Position numbers and translations under genes: made by a program. A stretch of DNA of 64,000 nt from Rehmannia glutinosa. Taxonomy: Eukaryota; Streptophyta; Magnoliopsida; Lamiales; Orobanchaceae. The stretch spans positions 186,001 through 250,000 of the forward strand of contig JABTTQ020002534.1 of the NCBI GenBank assembly GCA_016081115.2, written 5' to 3'. Positions 32,537-43,700 of the stretch are shown here, in pieces; position 1 is the first letter of the stretch, and every line of letters begins with the position of its first letter. The notes beneath the pieces were generated by a model. The model did no database searches. It was not told where the DNA came from and was given only the letters and a program-made list of their open reading frames with translations.

Positions 32537-35480
32537 TGTAACGCCCTAGAATTTCTTTAATAAAATAAACGAGCATAATCCTAATTTTAACGATAAAAAG
32601 GGGCATGGATAATTTAAAAATAAAATTAAACTGAGTCAATTGTAGCGGAAGCAAAAATATTTCATAAATAAAAAAAATCTAACCATCTGTCTGATTCTAT
32701 CAATTTCAAATAAAATGGAAATAAAACTAATAACTTAAAGGAAGTAAATAGTTCAACATTTTTTTTAAACTAAACATTTGTAGATGAATCCATAGGCCTT
32801 GTCATATCCACATTGTTGCTTAGCCGCCATCTCCTTCACACGAAAAGTTTGTTATATGTGGGGTGAGCGACACGTACTCATCAAGTATAAATTGTCCAAG
32901 CTAAATACACATATATCTCACATAGGCATGCAAATACAATCCAATAGGACATATCATAGATCATTTGAAAAACCGTAGACATAGACAATAGTTGCACTGC
33001 AGGGGTTCCACCTGAGGGATACATCGACCCCGGACCTCTTGAGTCCCTGGCTCAATAGTGCTAAGCAATCGTACTACATATTCATGCAAAATAATCTAAG
33101 AATTTAACAAGGACAATAAATTTTAGAAAAATAAACCCCACCTTGAACGTAGCTTTGAAAATTTAGTAGAGCCTAGAAGTGTCGGATGCAAGCACGCCTA
33201 ATCCTCGCTCGATAAATCGCCTAATCAATATAAAATAATACTAGTTAAAATCCTCGAATATTCTAAACTTAATCTAAAAAAATAATAATCTAAAAATCCT
33301 ATAGGGGCATAATAGAATATATAAAAAATAGAATTGATGGTTGAATTGGAATCATAATAGAAATTGGGAATTAGAGGCTTTGGGGTTGAAGAATAAATCT
33401 GTCAATAGTGTATACGGACCACATCCCCAAAATTCCTCCTTCTCCTTTTCTTCCCCTCCCATACGTACATCACCATCATCACTCTCCTATTTTCTCTTTT
33501 TTTTTCTTTTCCTCTTTCTTTTCCTTTTCCTTTTCTTTTTCTTTTTCTTTTCTCTTTTCTCTTTTCTTTCTATTTTCTTCCTACTTTTTCCTACTCCCTT
33601 TTCGGTCAACCACCCCCAACCAAATCCCTATTTTCTTACTTATCAACAGCAAACTCATCCCCGACCATTTTTTTCCCTTTCTTGTAGTCTCATTTGCTTA
33701 AACCCTAGCCCTACCTCTCCTTCCCTTTCCAGCCGCCTCCTCCTTCCCTCCGTATCTTGGCCGGCGACCGGCGTCTAGTCCCCATAATCTATTTGGTTTT
33801 CATTGTTTGGATCTGACATGAGGTTCTCGGAATCGAACATCAAATCATTTTTCCCAACCTCAAAAGCCACCATTTTCGAGTTCTTTATTCTGGATTTGAG
33901 TGTTCGGTGGCAGAGCCATGGTGTTTCGAATCTTCTTTGGGGTAGGCGGCGGCAGTAGCGGCGGCAAAGATGTCGGACGGAGGTGAGTTGGTGGCGGAAT
34001 AGCTAGGTGGAGAGGAATGGGCCTTTCCTATTTCTTCTGTTTTGGCTTACGTTTTCTTTTTTCTTTTTTATTTTTTTCTTCTGTTATTTTTTAGATCTGT
34101 ATTTGGTTTTAGGTGTGCTTGTTTTTTCTTTCTTTTTTCTTTCTTTTTTTTTTTTCTAGTTTTTTAGCTATATGTTATTGTAGTTTTCTTTTATTTTGTT
34201 TGTATTTTCTTTTCCCGGTTGATTTACGAAACTCGTAGGAGAATCAGTTTTATCTGTTTTGCAGTATTTAGTGGTTGCTCGTGCTCGGTTTTAGATTTTT
34301 CTAGTGTGTTACAGTCTCCATTAAGGAGTGCTGAAGTCTCCCGACGTGGAGTGGTTTAGTTTGGGGGTGTGTAGTTTTTTAAGTCCGTGTTGTAGAACCT
34401 GAATTGGTCTTACCAATTCCCCGCTTGGCTTGTAGTTAGTCATGTCGGCTCATAGCCCATTGGCTACGATTGTAGTTGTAATTTTAGTTTTCGAGTTGTT
34501 CTAATAAAATACTATCGTTCGACAAAAAAAAACAGCAAACTCATCCCCCCCCCCAATTTACTTTCTTCATTTTTCTTACTCTATTCCTACTTTTTCTTGC
34601 TCCCAGACCCAGCAACATCACTTTTTTTTTCCTAAATCCTCAAGCCACCCGTCACTCTATCTCACTCGGCAGTACAACCCGTGAACGCCGCAGCTTCACT
34701 TTCCAACGCGATGGGTTTTTTGGCGGAGTTCTTGGGTTCGAAGGTTCTAGCAAAAATCGAGGCTGGGCTGGGGTGAGGTGTTCGATGGGTTTCGGTGTTC
34801 GATTATCCGGTCGATGAATTTCGTGGGTGGTGGCTCGATTCCGGGCTGAATCGGAGATTTCGGGCTGGTTTGAAGATTTTCCGGTGAAATTGAGGCTGAA
34901 ACTCGGTTTGGTGTTTAGCGGCGGTGGTTCGGACTGAGCCGCGGTTTTTCTCTGGTTTTAAAAATTCGATTTTGTTTTTCGGTGGATTTGTGGGTTTTGG
35001 ATTTCCGGCAAGGATGAGTTATGGAGGTGATTCGGTTTCAGCTGTGTTTCATAAGATGAAATAGAAAAAAAAAAAAAAGGGCTTTACCTTGACTGGGAAT
35101 TACTAACAGTACGCATAAAAAAAAATTAATAGGAGGTGACTAATGTTTTTATAGGACTGATTAGGTTTAGGGTTGTTAGTGTTTTTAATCTCATAGGATT
35201 CTCATAAATCGGGTAGGATATATCAAGATTTGATATATTTGGAAGTTTAAAATTGTGTGTATCTTGATATTCTAGAATATTACTGGAATTGGACATTTTA
35301 ATGGCTAAGATAAGTTTGGGCTTAAAATAATTTGGGATTGGCTAATAATCATTTGATTGGATAATTGGGCTTGGATTTATAAAAATAATAAATTAGCCCC
35401 TAATAAAAAAATAGACTAACTAAATATCTAAAATCTCATAATTCTTAATAGAAGCCCAAAATAAAATTATGGGTATTACA
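32537..35480 (-). mobile_element. Element C 5' LTR (right), 2,944 bp
   Basis: It starts TGTAACGCCC at 32537 and ends GGTATTACA at 35480. It contains the same pyrimidine-rich tract (33490-33570) and retroposon as the left LTR, and the empty site of the solo LTR near 34278. Comparing it with the left LTR would date the insertion. Confidence 0.9.
33663..34531 (+). mobile_element. Retroposon copy inside the right C LTR
   Basis: It lies between ACAGCAAACTCATCCCC repeats (33646-33662 and 34532-34548). It ends AATAAAATACTATCGTTCGA followed by CAAAAAAAAA. It is the undisturbed copy of the left-LTR retroposon, 869 bp. Both LTRs have it at the same site, so it was present before C inserted here. Confidence 0.75.
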
Positions 35481-35485
35481 AAACT

Positions 35486-35729
35486 GTTGCACCATTTGGA
35501 TAACATTTGGTTTGATCTCAAAATTATTGGCTGCAACAGCGGGCCTCACGATACTAGACAACGTGCCGTCTATAGATGGCATGTCGTAGTCGTACATGGT
35601 TCTTTGTTGTTCATCCGCCATGACGAAATCCTTGCTTTTGTTAATATCCTCTTCATAGTCTATATTGGTAGTTTCCTTTTTGTTGCTACTGGTGGTATCG
35701 CGCTTCCAAATTCGACGTCGAGTAGGCAT
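35486..35729 (-). pseudogene. Element A gag N-terminus
   Basis: From the ATG at 35729 the frame gives MPTRRRIWKRDTTSSNKKET, then DYDMPSIDGTLSSIVRPAV and ANNFEIKPNVIQMVQQF. The last block is a hallmark of Athila gag starts and is shared with element B (ANNFELKPTLINMVQ). Element C interrupts it at 35485; the frame continues at 19263. Confidence 0.85.
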
Positions 35730-35888
35730 GCACTGCGGTAAATAAAGAGGATAAGTATAATCTAAGACTTACAAAGATAGATAAAAAAGAAAGATAATGT
35801 AAAAATGAAAATAGAATAAAAAAATGATTAAATTAACAAAAATAAGGCGTTCTTAATATTACAATCTCCGGCAATGGCGCCAAAAACT
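35730..35888 (-). other. Element A leader with primer-binding site
   Basis: On the - strand, TGGCGCCATTGCCGGAGA (35882-35865) is the tRNA-Asp-type primer site of Athila/Tat elements. It lies six bases after the LTR end CATCA. A short AT-rich leader leads to gag. Confidence 0.85.
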
Positions 35889-37629
35889 TGATGGCTCAAA
35901 AGCTACCTTTAAAACCTTAGGCAAGTGCACCTATCATTTTATAGTATAGATTATTGAGTACCGAGTGTCATTCCCACGAGGATTGTAAGTACTAATAATT
36001 GCCGTCTTTTTGTTATTTAATCTAGCAAATTTTCTGAGTTTTGTTGGTTTAAAAATGAAACATAAAGAATTTAAAATAATTGCAACTTACAATAGATCAA
36101 ATAAAAGTAGATTGTAGAATTAAGAAATCAAGAGCTATAGATGTTTTTGAATGTAAATCCCTCTAGAATGTTTTTGTGATTTAACAAGATAAAGATACAA
36201 CCAAAAAAAAACCTTTAGCAAAAATCATCATCTTTTAATAAAATCTCATGTTTCATGGACCGTAGAAATTCCCGATTTAAGTTAAACCATTTCTCAAGGT
36301 GAAAAACTCCTAATCTCAAATTGATTAACAGAAATCTCTTTCTAGTTAAAACCCCCAAGATTGCATTAAAACGATTTGTGAATTCCCATATTAGGTTTGA
36401 CCCTAATCCAAAAGATTTATGTCGTCCTATATCTAGGATTGCATGCAACTCTTTTCACTTAAATATGTTCTTTCTCATCATAAATCTCTCGATTACCCGA
36501 TGAGGAATAGACTTCAAATTAATATACCGGAAATATTAACTCGAATGAATAAAGCTTAAAATAAGTGAATCACACAAAACATGAAGATTTTATTAAAAAC
36601 ATTCAATCCAAAATCACAAATTCATTCTAGAGTTCATTACATTCAAACACTTAGAAATTTAGCTACACATGGCTTTGACAAAAGAGCTACACAAGAAGAT
36701 TTGAATGAAATGAACATGGTGTACTTAGCTCTTATTCAAGACCAATACAAGACTTCTTCCTTGGTTGATTGCAATGATGTTGAGCTCCAAGCCTTTCCCT
36801 CTATTGCCCTTCAACTTCCAACTCTACCTCTCTTTTGTCCTCTCAATGTATTTTGCTTTGAAACTTAGAGTGAATGAATGAATCCTCCATCCCAAACTCT
36901 TGGTTTTTATAGACATTGTTTTTGTGAAAGAACACATTAACAATGTCATCTCCTGCAAATAATTGCTCCACTACCATAGTTGGGTTGTTGAATCCTTGTT
37001 TTCATATGAAAATTGAGGGAATAATGGGGCTTAATGCAGCAAAATGAGATGTAAAAGTTGTACAAAAGTTATCAAAAAAACAAAAAGGAAAAGCTTCCAT
37101 AATTTTCGCCAAAAGAAAATTTGATTTGGAGATAAAGCACGGCCGTGCTTAAAAGCATGGCAGGTCGTGTTTGTCAAAAATAACTAACACGATTTGTGCT
37201 TATGAAGCACGGCTTGGCCGTATTTTTCACGTCAATTGTGGGATTTTGGCAGGGTGTGCTTTTAAACACGGTTTGGGCGTGTTTTGCTTGTCGTCATGCT
37301 GAACACGGCCATGCTTTCAAAGCACGACCATGGTGTGTTTTTCTGCTTTTCTTGTTTTTCTTCTCTCTGAAGCATGGCCATGTTTTCCATCACACTAGGG
37401 GTGTGTTTTGCACGAGATTGAGTCTTCTTACCTTCTTTTTGATCAATGTTAGACTTCATTTTTGTTCGTATTTTCATATAAAATCCATATGCGTTTGCTT
37501 CAAGTCTTTACCTTCATCATTTAAAACAAGCCAATGTGATTTTTCTTGAATTTATTGATTAATGAACTAAAAAGTTAAAGAAATTATCGAAAAAGAGTTA
37601 TAAAAACGTGAACAAAAATGCACTTATCA
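35889..37629 (-). mobile_element. Element A 5' LTR, 1,741 bp
   Basis: On the - strand it starts TGATAAGTGCATTTTTGTTC (37629) and ends GAGCCATCA (35889). U3 has an array of imperfect palindromes around CACGGCCGTG (37400-37135). A TATA box TCTATAAAAACC lies near 36912. The right border meets resumed D LTR sequence at 37630. The matching 3' LTR is missing. Confidence 0.85.
36904..36914 (-). promoter_or_regulatory. TATA box of the element A LTR
   Basis: TCTATAAAAAC on the - strand lies between the palindrome array upstream and the R/U5 region downstream. Its place in the LTR fits a pol II promoter. Confidence 0.55.
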
Positions 37630-38153
37630 TTCACACATAGTGCTTGTATGTACATGAACTTCTTTCATAAACTGTATAATTATATTATTTTGAATATCAT
37701 GTTGCTTGCGAGCTGTGTGTGATACACGCATCATACTCACGCATTTGTTTTCAAATACCAAATTTCTTACATATATATATATATATCGCCACACTTTCAC
37801 ACGATCACCCATCCACTGAGAATTTTCGTCTTACCCCCTCCTGTTTTAAATGGCCAGATGAAGATTATCTGGACGGAGCAGACCAAACCACAGAGTGATC
37901 CTTTTCCGTGTTATCAGACTTTTGGGGATCCATTTCTTGTTTTGTTGGACTTTTTTTCCCTTAAGCTATAATTTGAGGCGTAAGACCCTTTGACAATTTA
38001 AGTTTATGTATTTGGGGATGTAATTCGGATACTTGATACTTGTAATCGCCTACTACATAACTCTATTTTATTTGGGTTTATGCTTGATGATTGTGCAGAC
38101 TACTTGGCTTATTTCGTTTAAGTTATCGATCGCGTCATGGTCCCGTTTGGGCA
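37630..38153 (+). mobile_element. Element D LTR, second part
   Basis: Sequence such as ATATATATCGCCACACTTTC and GGGGATGTAATTCGGATAC aligns with the reverse complement of 21005-21480 in the solo LTR. It ends TTTGGGCA at 38153, the counterpart of the solo LTR end GGTGTGGCA. It closes the D LTR that was opened at 1871. Confidence 0.8.
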
Positions 38154-38179
38154 TAATGACTAAATATGAAACAAATTTT

Positions 38180-38610
38180 TGTTTAATTCCTTTAATAATT
38201 CTAACAATTGATTAACTTTTTAAACCCTAAAAATGTTGGAATTTGGAATGACTTTATTTGTTGATTGTAATTGAAAATATAATACATTAATATTTAGCAT
38301 TGGGAAATTGTATATTTTTTCAAATTGTTACATTCTTATAGATAAACATGTTCAATAAATAGATTCAATTCACATTTACAAAATTTATTATCAACCAAAT
38401 TTAATTTCCTTAAAGAGGGTTTTTAATATAATAATTTATTTTTATATTATTAACTGTATGATTTATAATCAAATTAAATAGATTTCTATTTTAATTATTT
38501 ACTGAAATTCTGAAAAATTTGCAATCACTAAAAATTATTTTTGTACAAATACAATTCGTGTATCGCACATCCTGAAAAATACCAAATATGAGAACTTGAA
38601 TAGAACTTAA
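38180..38610 (+). mobile_element. Helitron-like repeat copy 1
   Basis: AT-rich segment (TTAATTCCTTTAATAATTCT and onward) homologous to 40290-40716. It ends in a decayed hairpin (CGTGTATCGCACA) and AATACCAAATATGAG, where the other copy has CTAG. Confidence 0.5.
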
Positions 38611-39308
38611 TAAATAGAAAATGCAAATAGTACAATACAATCTCCACAACTATATTAAAAAAATAAATTAAAAGTTGACTTAATAACATGAATAAATAAA
38701 TTACATGGTAAAATCCGCAAAAACGAAAAATATCTCTAAAAATAAATCTAACAAAACCAATATTGTTGTCACTACTATGTTTGTTGACTACTATTTCATT
38801 AATTATTATACTTAGTTCTCCTATTATCTTATATACACGTGTTAACTTTTCATTTATTTTACAATGAGCTTTTGCAAAAAGCTTTGCCACCAATTTACAC
38901 ATACAAACAACTTTGGAAAATAAATTTTCATCCGAATTTACTACTATAACCTTGAAAAACAGCGTGACACAAATTTTCACAGTTATTAAAATCTAGACAT
39001 GACTAAAACGAAATAGGTGATATTGGTACGCCTGTGCGGTTCTATGAAAAATCACTCTTCGAAGATGGAATACAAATACACAGCCTTGAATATATTATTT
39101 ATAATTATGAAGATGATATCTTTTCTTTTTTGACTTCATCAATGAAAGATATTAAATAATATTTCATGTCTATTGTTTGACGCTATATCAAAGTTATTAT
39201 AATGCAGGAGATATAATTCGTAGAATTATTAGGAAAATGAACACATTACAAAGACAATATGGAGGCTTCACAAATATACACCCGTGCATCGCACGGGTAA
39301 AACACTAG
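38611..39308 (+). mobile_element. Helitron 3' portion with hairpin and CTAG terminus
   Basis: The end is CCCGTGCATCGCACGGG (39281-39297, 7-bp stem, 3-base loop) then TAAAACA and CTAG (39305-39308) followed by T. This is the standard Helitron 3' terminus. A frame near 38995-39100 (TPVRFYEKSLFEDGIQIHSL) may be a decayed RPA-like segment. A homologous end lies at 55336-55443. Confidence 0.75.
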
Positions 39309-40289
39309 TATATATAAAGAGCGACTATTCTTAAAATAGTAACTCATGGTTTTCCCGCCCATTTTTCGGTTTCTAAAAGAATAATAAAAATTCTTTATGA
39401 AAAAAGTAATAAAAATCTATGGAAAAATAAGAAGTCATAAATATTTGTGATTTCATTATATTTGGTAGTCAACTTTCTTTCAATAAATCACTTTTTAAAG
39501 TTATATATTAAATTGTTCAAAAAAAGCTATATATTCAAAATAAATTATTTAAATCAGGTTTCTGAATTTGTGTGTGTACTACATTAATTATTATATACAT
39601 AGATATATATTTTTCTTTTTCTTTTTAAAAATTTAATAACTTTTTTATTTTAAATCCGTTTTTGACGTATAATATATATAATTAATTATCTTTTTATGAT
39701 CTTTGGTTTTACATCAATTTTGCATATATTCAATAAAAATAGATGTAATAACTAATAAATAAACATACATAAGGTATATTTTCTCCTTTTTTGTAAAGTG
39801 CTTTAAAAATTAATTAGTCGAGCTATTGGACATCAATGTTTAGTTGTTAATTGGACTTATCCAATTTCTTCATAATTACATAAATTTGTATTTAAGTTGA
39901 TTAAATTCAATAAAAAATACTTATTTTAATTGAATAAATATCTCAAACTATGTATCCAAATATTATATATATTAAACATATCCATACATAGCATTTGATA
40001 TATTCATGTAAGAAGAAATTAAATTTTTATTTAATATGAATTCATATTTATAATAGTTTTTTATACATGGAAATTATTTTTTTATATTTTTAACGTACTT
40101 TTCATGTTACTACAAATTATTTTTTATATTTATTAGTGTCTTTTGATATTCAACTTTTAAAGCTATACATTTGGACTATTAGATATGAATTTGTCTATCT
40201 GATATTTTTTTGACATATGTGTATATATAAAAATAAAATAGTTTTTATTTTTTGAAATATTTTATTTCCCCATAAAATTATGTTGCTAA
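39309..40289. other. AT-rich DNA between Helitron fragments
   Basis: Extremely AT-rich with no ORF or repeat end seen. The first ~60 bp resemble sequence after the Helitron end at 55443, so the copies may be larger than the hairpin-defined unit. Confidence 0.5.
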
Positions 40290-40716
40290 CTATATACATG
40301 ATTTTTTAATTCCTTTAATAATTCTAATAGATGTTCAATTTTCTAAACTCTAAAAATATATTGGAATTTGAAATGACTTTATTATATTATTGATTGCATT
40401 GAATAATAATACATTAAATATTAAACATTTGCAACTATTTTTTTTTTCAAACTTTTACTTTTTTATAGATAAATATGTTTAATATATATACAATTCACAT
40501 TTACAAAAATTGTTAATATCAACCATATATTGTATTTAAAAAGTCTTTTTCACAGTTCATAATAATTTATTTTTATATTATTTAACTGTGTGATTTATAA
40601 TTAAATAATTATTTTTTATATTTTAATTATTTATTGAAATTCTAAACTTTTTGCAGTCACTAAAAAAATATAGAAATGCGTTCGTGCATCACACAATCGA
40701 AAATAACAAATACTAG
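40290..40716 (+). mobile_element. Helitron-like repeat copy 2
   Basis: A diverged direct repeat of 38180-38610. It ends with a weak hairpin (CGTGCATCACACAATCG) and AACAAATACTAG (CTAG at 40713-40716). Confidence 0.5.
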
Positions 40717-41011
40717 AACAACACCCTATGTTACGCGGGATTTGTCCAAAATTAAAATTTTAGTGTCATAAAGTTATTTGTAATAATTATAGGAGACCTA
40801 AAATACTAATTAAAAATATTGAAAAATAAATTCAAAAATTAGAAGAGTATCATGCAAATAGTTCACTTCAGATTATGACAAACTTCATGTAAACTACATT
40901 AGTTGTTCTATTTCCAAGTGTGCCATCTTTGTCACAACAAAAAAATTTCAAACTCCATCTACTCTTAACTCTCGATATGGCCACATAAAGTTGACAATGA
41001 GATTGTGATAA
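40713..41011 (-). pseudogene. Helitron PIF1-like helicase C-terminus and 3' end
   Basis: On the - strand, 41011-40868 encodes LSQSHCQLYVAISRVKSRWS, then GNRTTNVVYMKFVII and a stop. QLYVAISRV is the conserved final helicase motif of Helitron Rep-helicases and PIF1. Downstream, CCCGCGTAACATAGGGTGTT followed by CTAG (40716-40713) is a degraded Helitron terminus. The helicase unwinds DNA during rolling-circle transposition. Only the last ~47 codons remain. Confidence 0.75.
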
Positions 41012-41459
41012 AATCCTTTATATTTGGATTATAACTTATCTTTTAGAGTTGAGATTATTAGAAATTCCTTTATTTTGGCATTTATATTTTATCTTTTAGA
41101 GTTGAGATTTGAATCCCCTAGTAGCAAAAAAAAAATCAAAAACTAAAAGGTGCATATAAACTAAATATATTTTGAAAGACAATATTTTTAAATGTATGTC
41201 AAACCCCAATTTCTGTTGGTTGTTATTCCTTGATGCTTCTCGAATTTGTTGAGAAATTTAAAAGATAATTTGATAGGATCCTGTAATATAATAACTAATC
41301 GACATCGGATCGATAATTGAATAAATTAGTTTATTTAAATTTTAATTGTTAGGATAGGTCCTTCTTTTCTAGTAATTTCCAATAAATTGACCCTTCTTTA
41401 GGGTAAAATGAAGGTTAGGTGATGACATGAATGTTTATGTACGTAACTGTAATGAATGT
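41012..41459. other. Spacer, nothing clear
   Basis: AT-rich. An imperfect ~35-bp direct repeat (TATCTTTTAGAGTTGAGATT) occurs near 41037 and 41092. No gene was seen. Confidence 0.5.
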
Positions 41460-43700
41460 TCTCTATAAACCCTAAGCTATCGTCGGGGGCCGTGTCCTCT
41501 TCTGATTTCCGTTCGTCTCTTTTCGGCCTTACAAGCTGCTTCCTTTACCCCCATGGTTGCGAACCATGGGGGGGCCGGCCCCAAGAGCTATTTTGATGGG
41601 GCGCTGGTGGAGGTTCATCATTTGGCGGTCGTCCCCTACTAGGGGGGTGATGGCTCGTGGGACACTGGTTTAACACGACATCCTCAATCCATAGTTCTCG
41701 ATGACGACCTCAATCTGCATGATCCTAGGCATCCTCTGGCTATGGGACTCAATATTCATGGCTCTATGAAGGTCCCTACTAACCCTGCAAATCCGCAACT
41801 TTCGGCTCATGTAACTTCTGCCTGCAAGCCCAACTTGGGACATACTTTCGCGAACTATTTCTGGTAATTTCCTGGCTTCAGGTAATCCTAAAACTTTTTC
41901 TCATATAGTTTCTGGTAAGATTAATCATATTCCTCAGCCTGTTAAAAAGGGTGAATTTTATTTGGTTATGATTGATGGAAATATTTACCAGCAACGTCTT
42001 TTAGAATTTTCATATTCTTTGATTGGTTGTGTGATCTTGGGGAAAGGTAATAAGCCATGGCCTGTTATGCCTCTTCAAAAGCGGCTTTATGAAATATGGG
42101 GTATTCATAATGATTGAAAACTGATTCCTCTAGGTAAAGGTTATTTTTGCGTCAAATTCTCTAATTCAAAGGATAAAAGCACATGCTCAATCATGCCTTA
42201 ATTGGGCTCTAAACCTGGGTACTATTCGACTTTCTCCTTGGGTTCCGACTTTAACCCGTACAAGGTCAATACTTCCGTTGCTAGCGTTTGGGTGCGCATG
42301 TTTGAGCTAAGTTTGGAATATTGGGACCCCAACTTTGTCATGGGGATTGTCAGTGCTATTGGTAATCCGATTTAGGTAGATCATCATTCTTTGAATGGTT
42401 CCCTCGGTTATTTCATTCGTGTATTAGTTGAGATGGATCTTGCAAAATCGTTACTAGATCAGGTTATGGTTGAAAGTGTGGGTCAGTACTCTTTTGTTTC
42501 AGTTGGTTATGAAAAAATTCCATCATTTTGTTCTATATGTAGTATTAGGGGTCATTCGACTGCCTCGTGTCGTCCTTCAGCTGCTGGGACCTCAGCTCCT
42601 ATTGGGCATCCACCTCAGAGCGTGGACGTTCCCATACTCGGAAGGTTTACCGTCCTGTTCATTAGTCTAAAGATAAAGGAAAAGTCATTGATAACTCAAT
42701 GGATAAGACAACGTCGACTATGCGTGTTGGGTCCCATCTTGTGCCATAGTCCCTTGCTCCTCAGATATTCATTTGGGCAACTTATTCGTGGCTCTTGAAT
42801 TAGAGAAGGACTATGCTACTGAAACTTCTGCCTCATCTCCTGTTATGGTTGCCCGTAATCCGATCTCGAAGCCTCCAGTTTTGAATTCTGGTTCCATCTA
42901 TACTAATTCAGATATTCGCAGTCTGCCGAAAACTATACAATATCCTCTGGAGAAACCTATTTGTACCATCAGTAAGGCTATACGGGATCGATCTTTGGAC
43001 TCTGTCAAGCTACGCCTTCTTCAGAACGTTTCTCAGGGGTCCACTCCAGCTATTCATGATTTATCCTTAATGGTTGACTCGGAAGGTCCCAAGGAGTTGA
43101 GTTTTGCAGCCCATAAATGGTGAGCGGATTATGCAGATGATGAATCGAATGAGGTTGACACATCTACTTTTGATACTTCCGTGCATTCAACACGAATTTC
43201 TCTCCCGCATATTTCCAAATGAATTGCATCTTCTGGAATATTCGGGGGATTAGGAACATTTTCTCGTAATGTTCTTAAGGCTTTGTGTCATAGATATAAA
43301 CTTGATTTACTGTCTATCTGTGAGTCCAAGGTTTATATCACTTCGATTTCTGGCTCTTTTTGGACTAGTTTAGGTTTGAGGTTTGTGACTCAGAATTTAC
43401 GATCCGATGGTCGGATGGATATTTGGGTGTTTTGTATTCAGGGGATCACGATTTTGTAGCATGTTACGGTTTCTTCACAGTATATTGTTCTTCGTGCAAG
43501 CGGCCTCTCAGATCTTCCATGTTGGTTTCGTTCATGGTTTGTGCAATCACATTGACCGTCGCATGCTTTGGTTGGATTTGGTGAATTTGGGTCTTGGTGA
43601 TTTGTTGCTCCTCAGTGATTTATTGCTTCTTAAATGATGCTGGTTTGTTCTATGTGCCTACTACGGGTAATTCCTGTTATGAAATTTATTGAGTAGATTT
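41460..43700 (+). pseudogene. 3'-truncated L1-type LINE: ORF1 (DUF4283, zinc knuckle) and start of ORF2 endonuclease
   Basis: The 5' leader (ACCCTAAGCTATCGTCGGGG) is followed by a frame-broken ORF1. The region 41990-42430 shows VWVRMFELSLEYWDPNFVMG and AIGNPI, as in DUF4283 proteins. ORF 42391-42798 continues FIRVLVEMDLAKSLL and a zinc knuckle SFCSICSIRGHSTASCR. ORF2 begins near 43219 with MNCIFWNIRGI, the endonuclease start, then HRYKLDLLSICESKV. The last recognisable block, GLFYVPTTGN, ends near 43670. RT is absent. Several stops and frame changes are present. ORF1 binds LINE RNA; the endonuclease nicks target DNA. Confidence 0.8.

Larger units (their letters stand above)
19269..35480 (-). 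mobile_element. Element C: Tekay-like chromovirus (Ty3/gypsy) inserted in element A gag
   Basis: The ends are TGTTACGCCC at 19269 and GGTATTACA at 35480, with 5-bp duplications AAACT outside. On the - strand the order is 5' LTR (35480 to ~31866, with an inserted duplication), primer site, an upstream ORF, gag, protease, RT, RNase H, integrase, chromodomain, polypurine tract and 3' LTR (26226-19269). Chromodomain presence and the GAGGACGAAATTATTTTTAA motif before the LTR place it with Tekay/Del-type chromoviruses. The polyprotein has many stops and frameshifts. Confidence 0.9.
5570..37629 (-). mobile_element. Element A: Athila-like Ty3/gypsy retrotransposon, 3'-truncated and multiply interrupted
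   Basis: Read on the - strand, the order is 5' LTR (37629-35889), tRNA-Asp-type primer site (35882-35865), gag (35729 on), protease, RT, RNase H, integrase (to ~6460) and a pre-ORF3 leader. The sequence then stops near 5570 without a recognisable ORF3 or 3' LTR. The gag gene is split by the CACTA element (10727-18525) and element C (19269-35480). The right edge fits the D LTR precisely: D resumes at 37630 with CGCCACACTTTCACACGATC-type sequence shared with the solo LTR. Order of domains, the FMDD RT box, and the GGAGGCAACCCA motif after integrase place it in the Athila/Tat branch. Confidence 0.8.

Noticed and set aside
38528..38980. 150-codon - strand frame in Helitron-like DNA
   Set aside because: Hydrophobic, AT-driven composition without a recognisable domain; likely chance.
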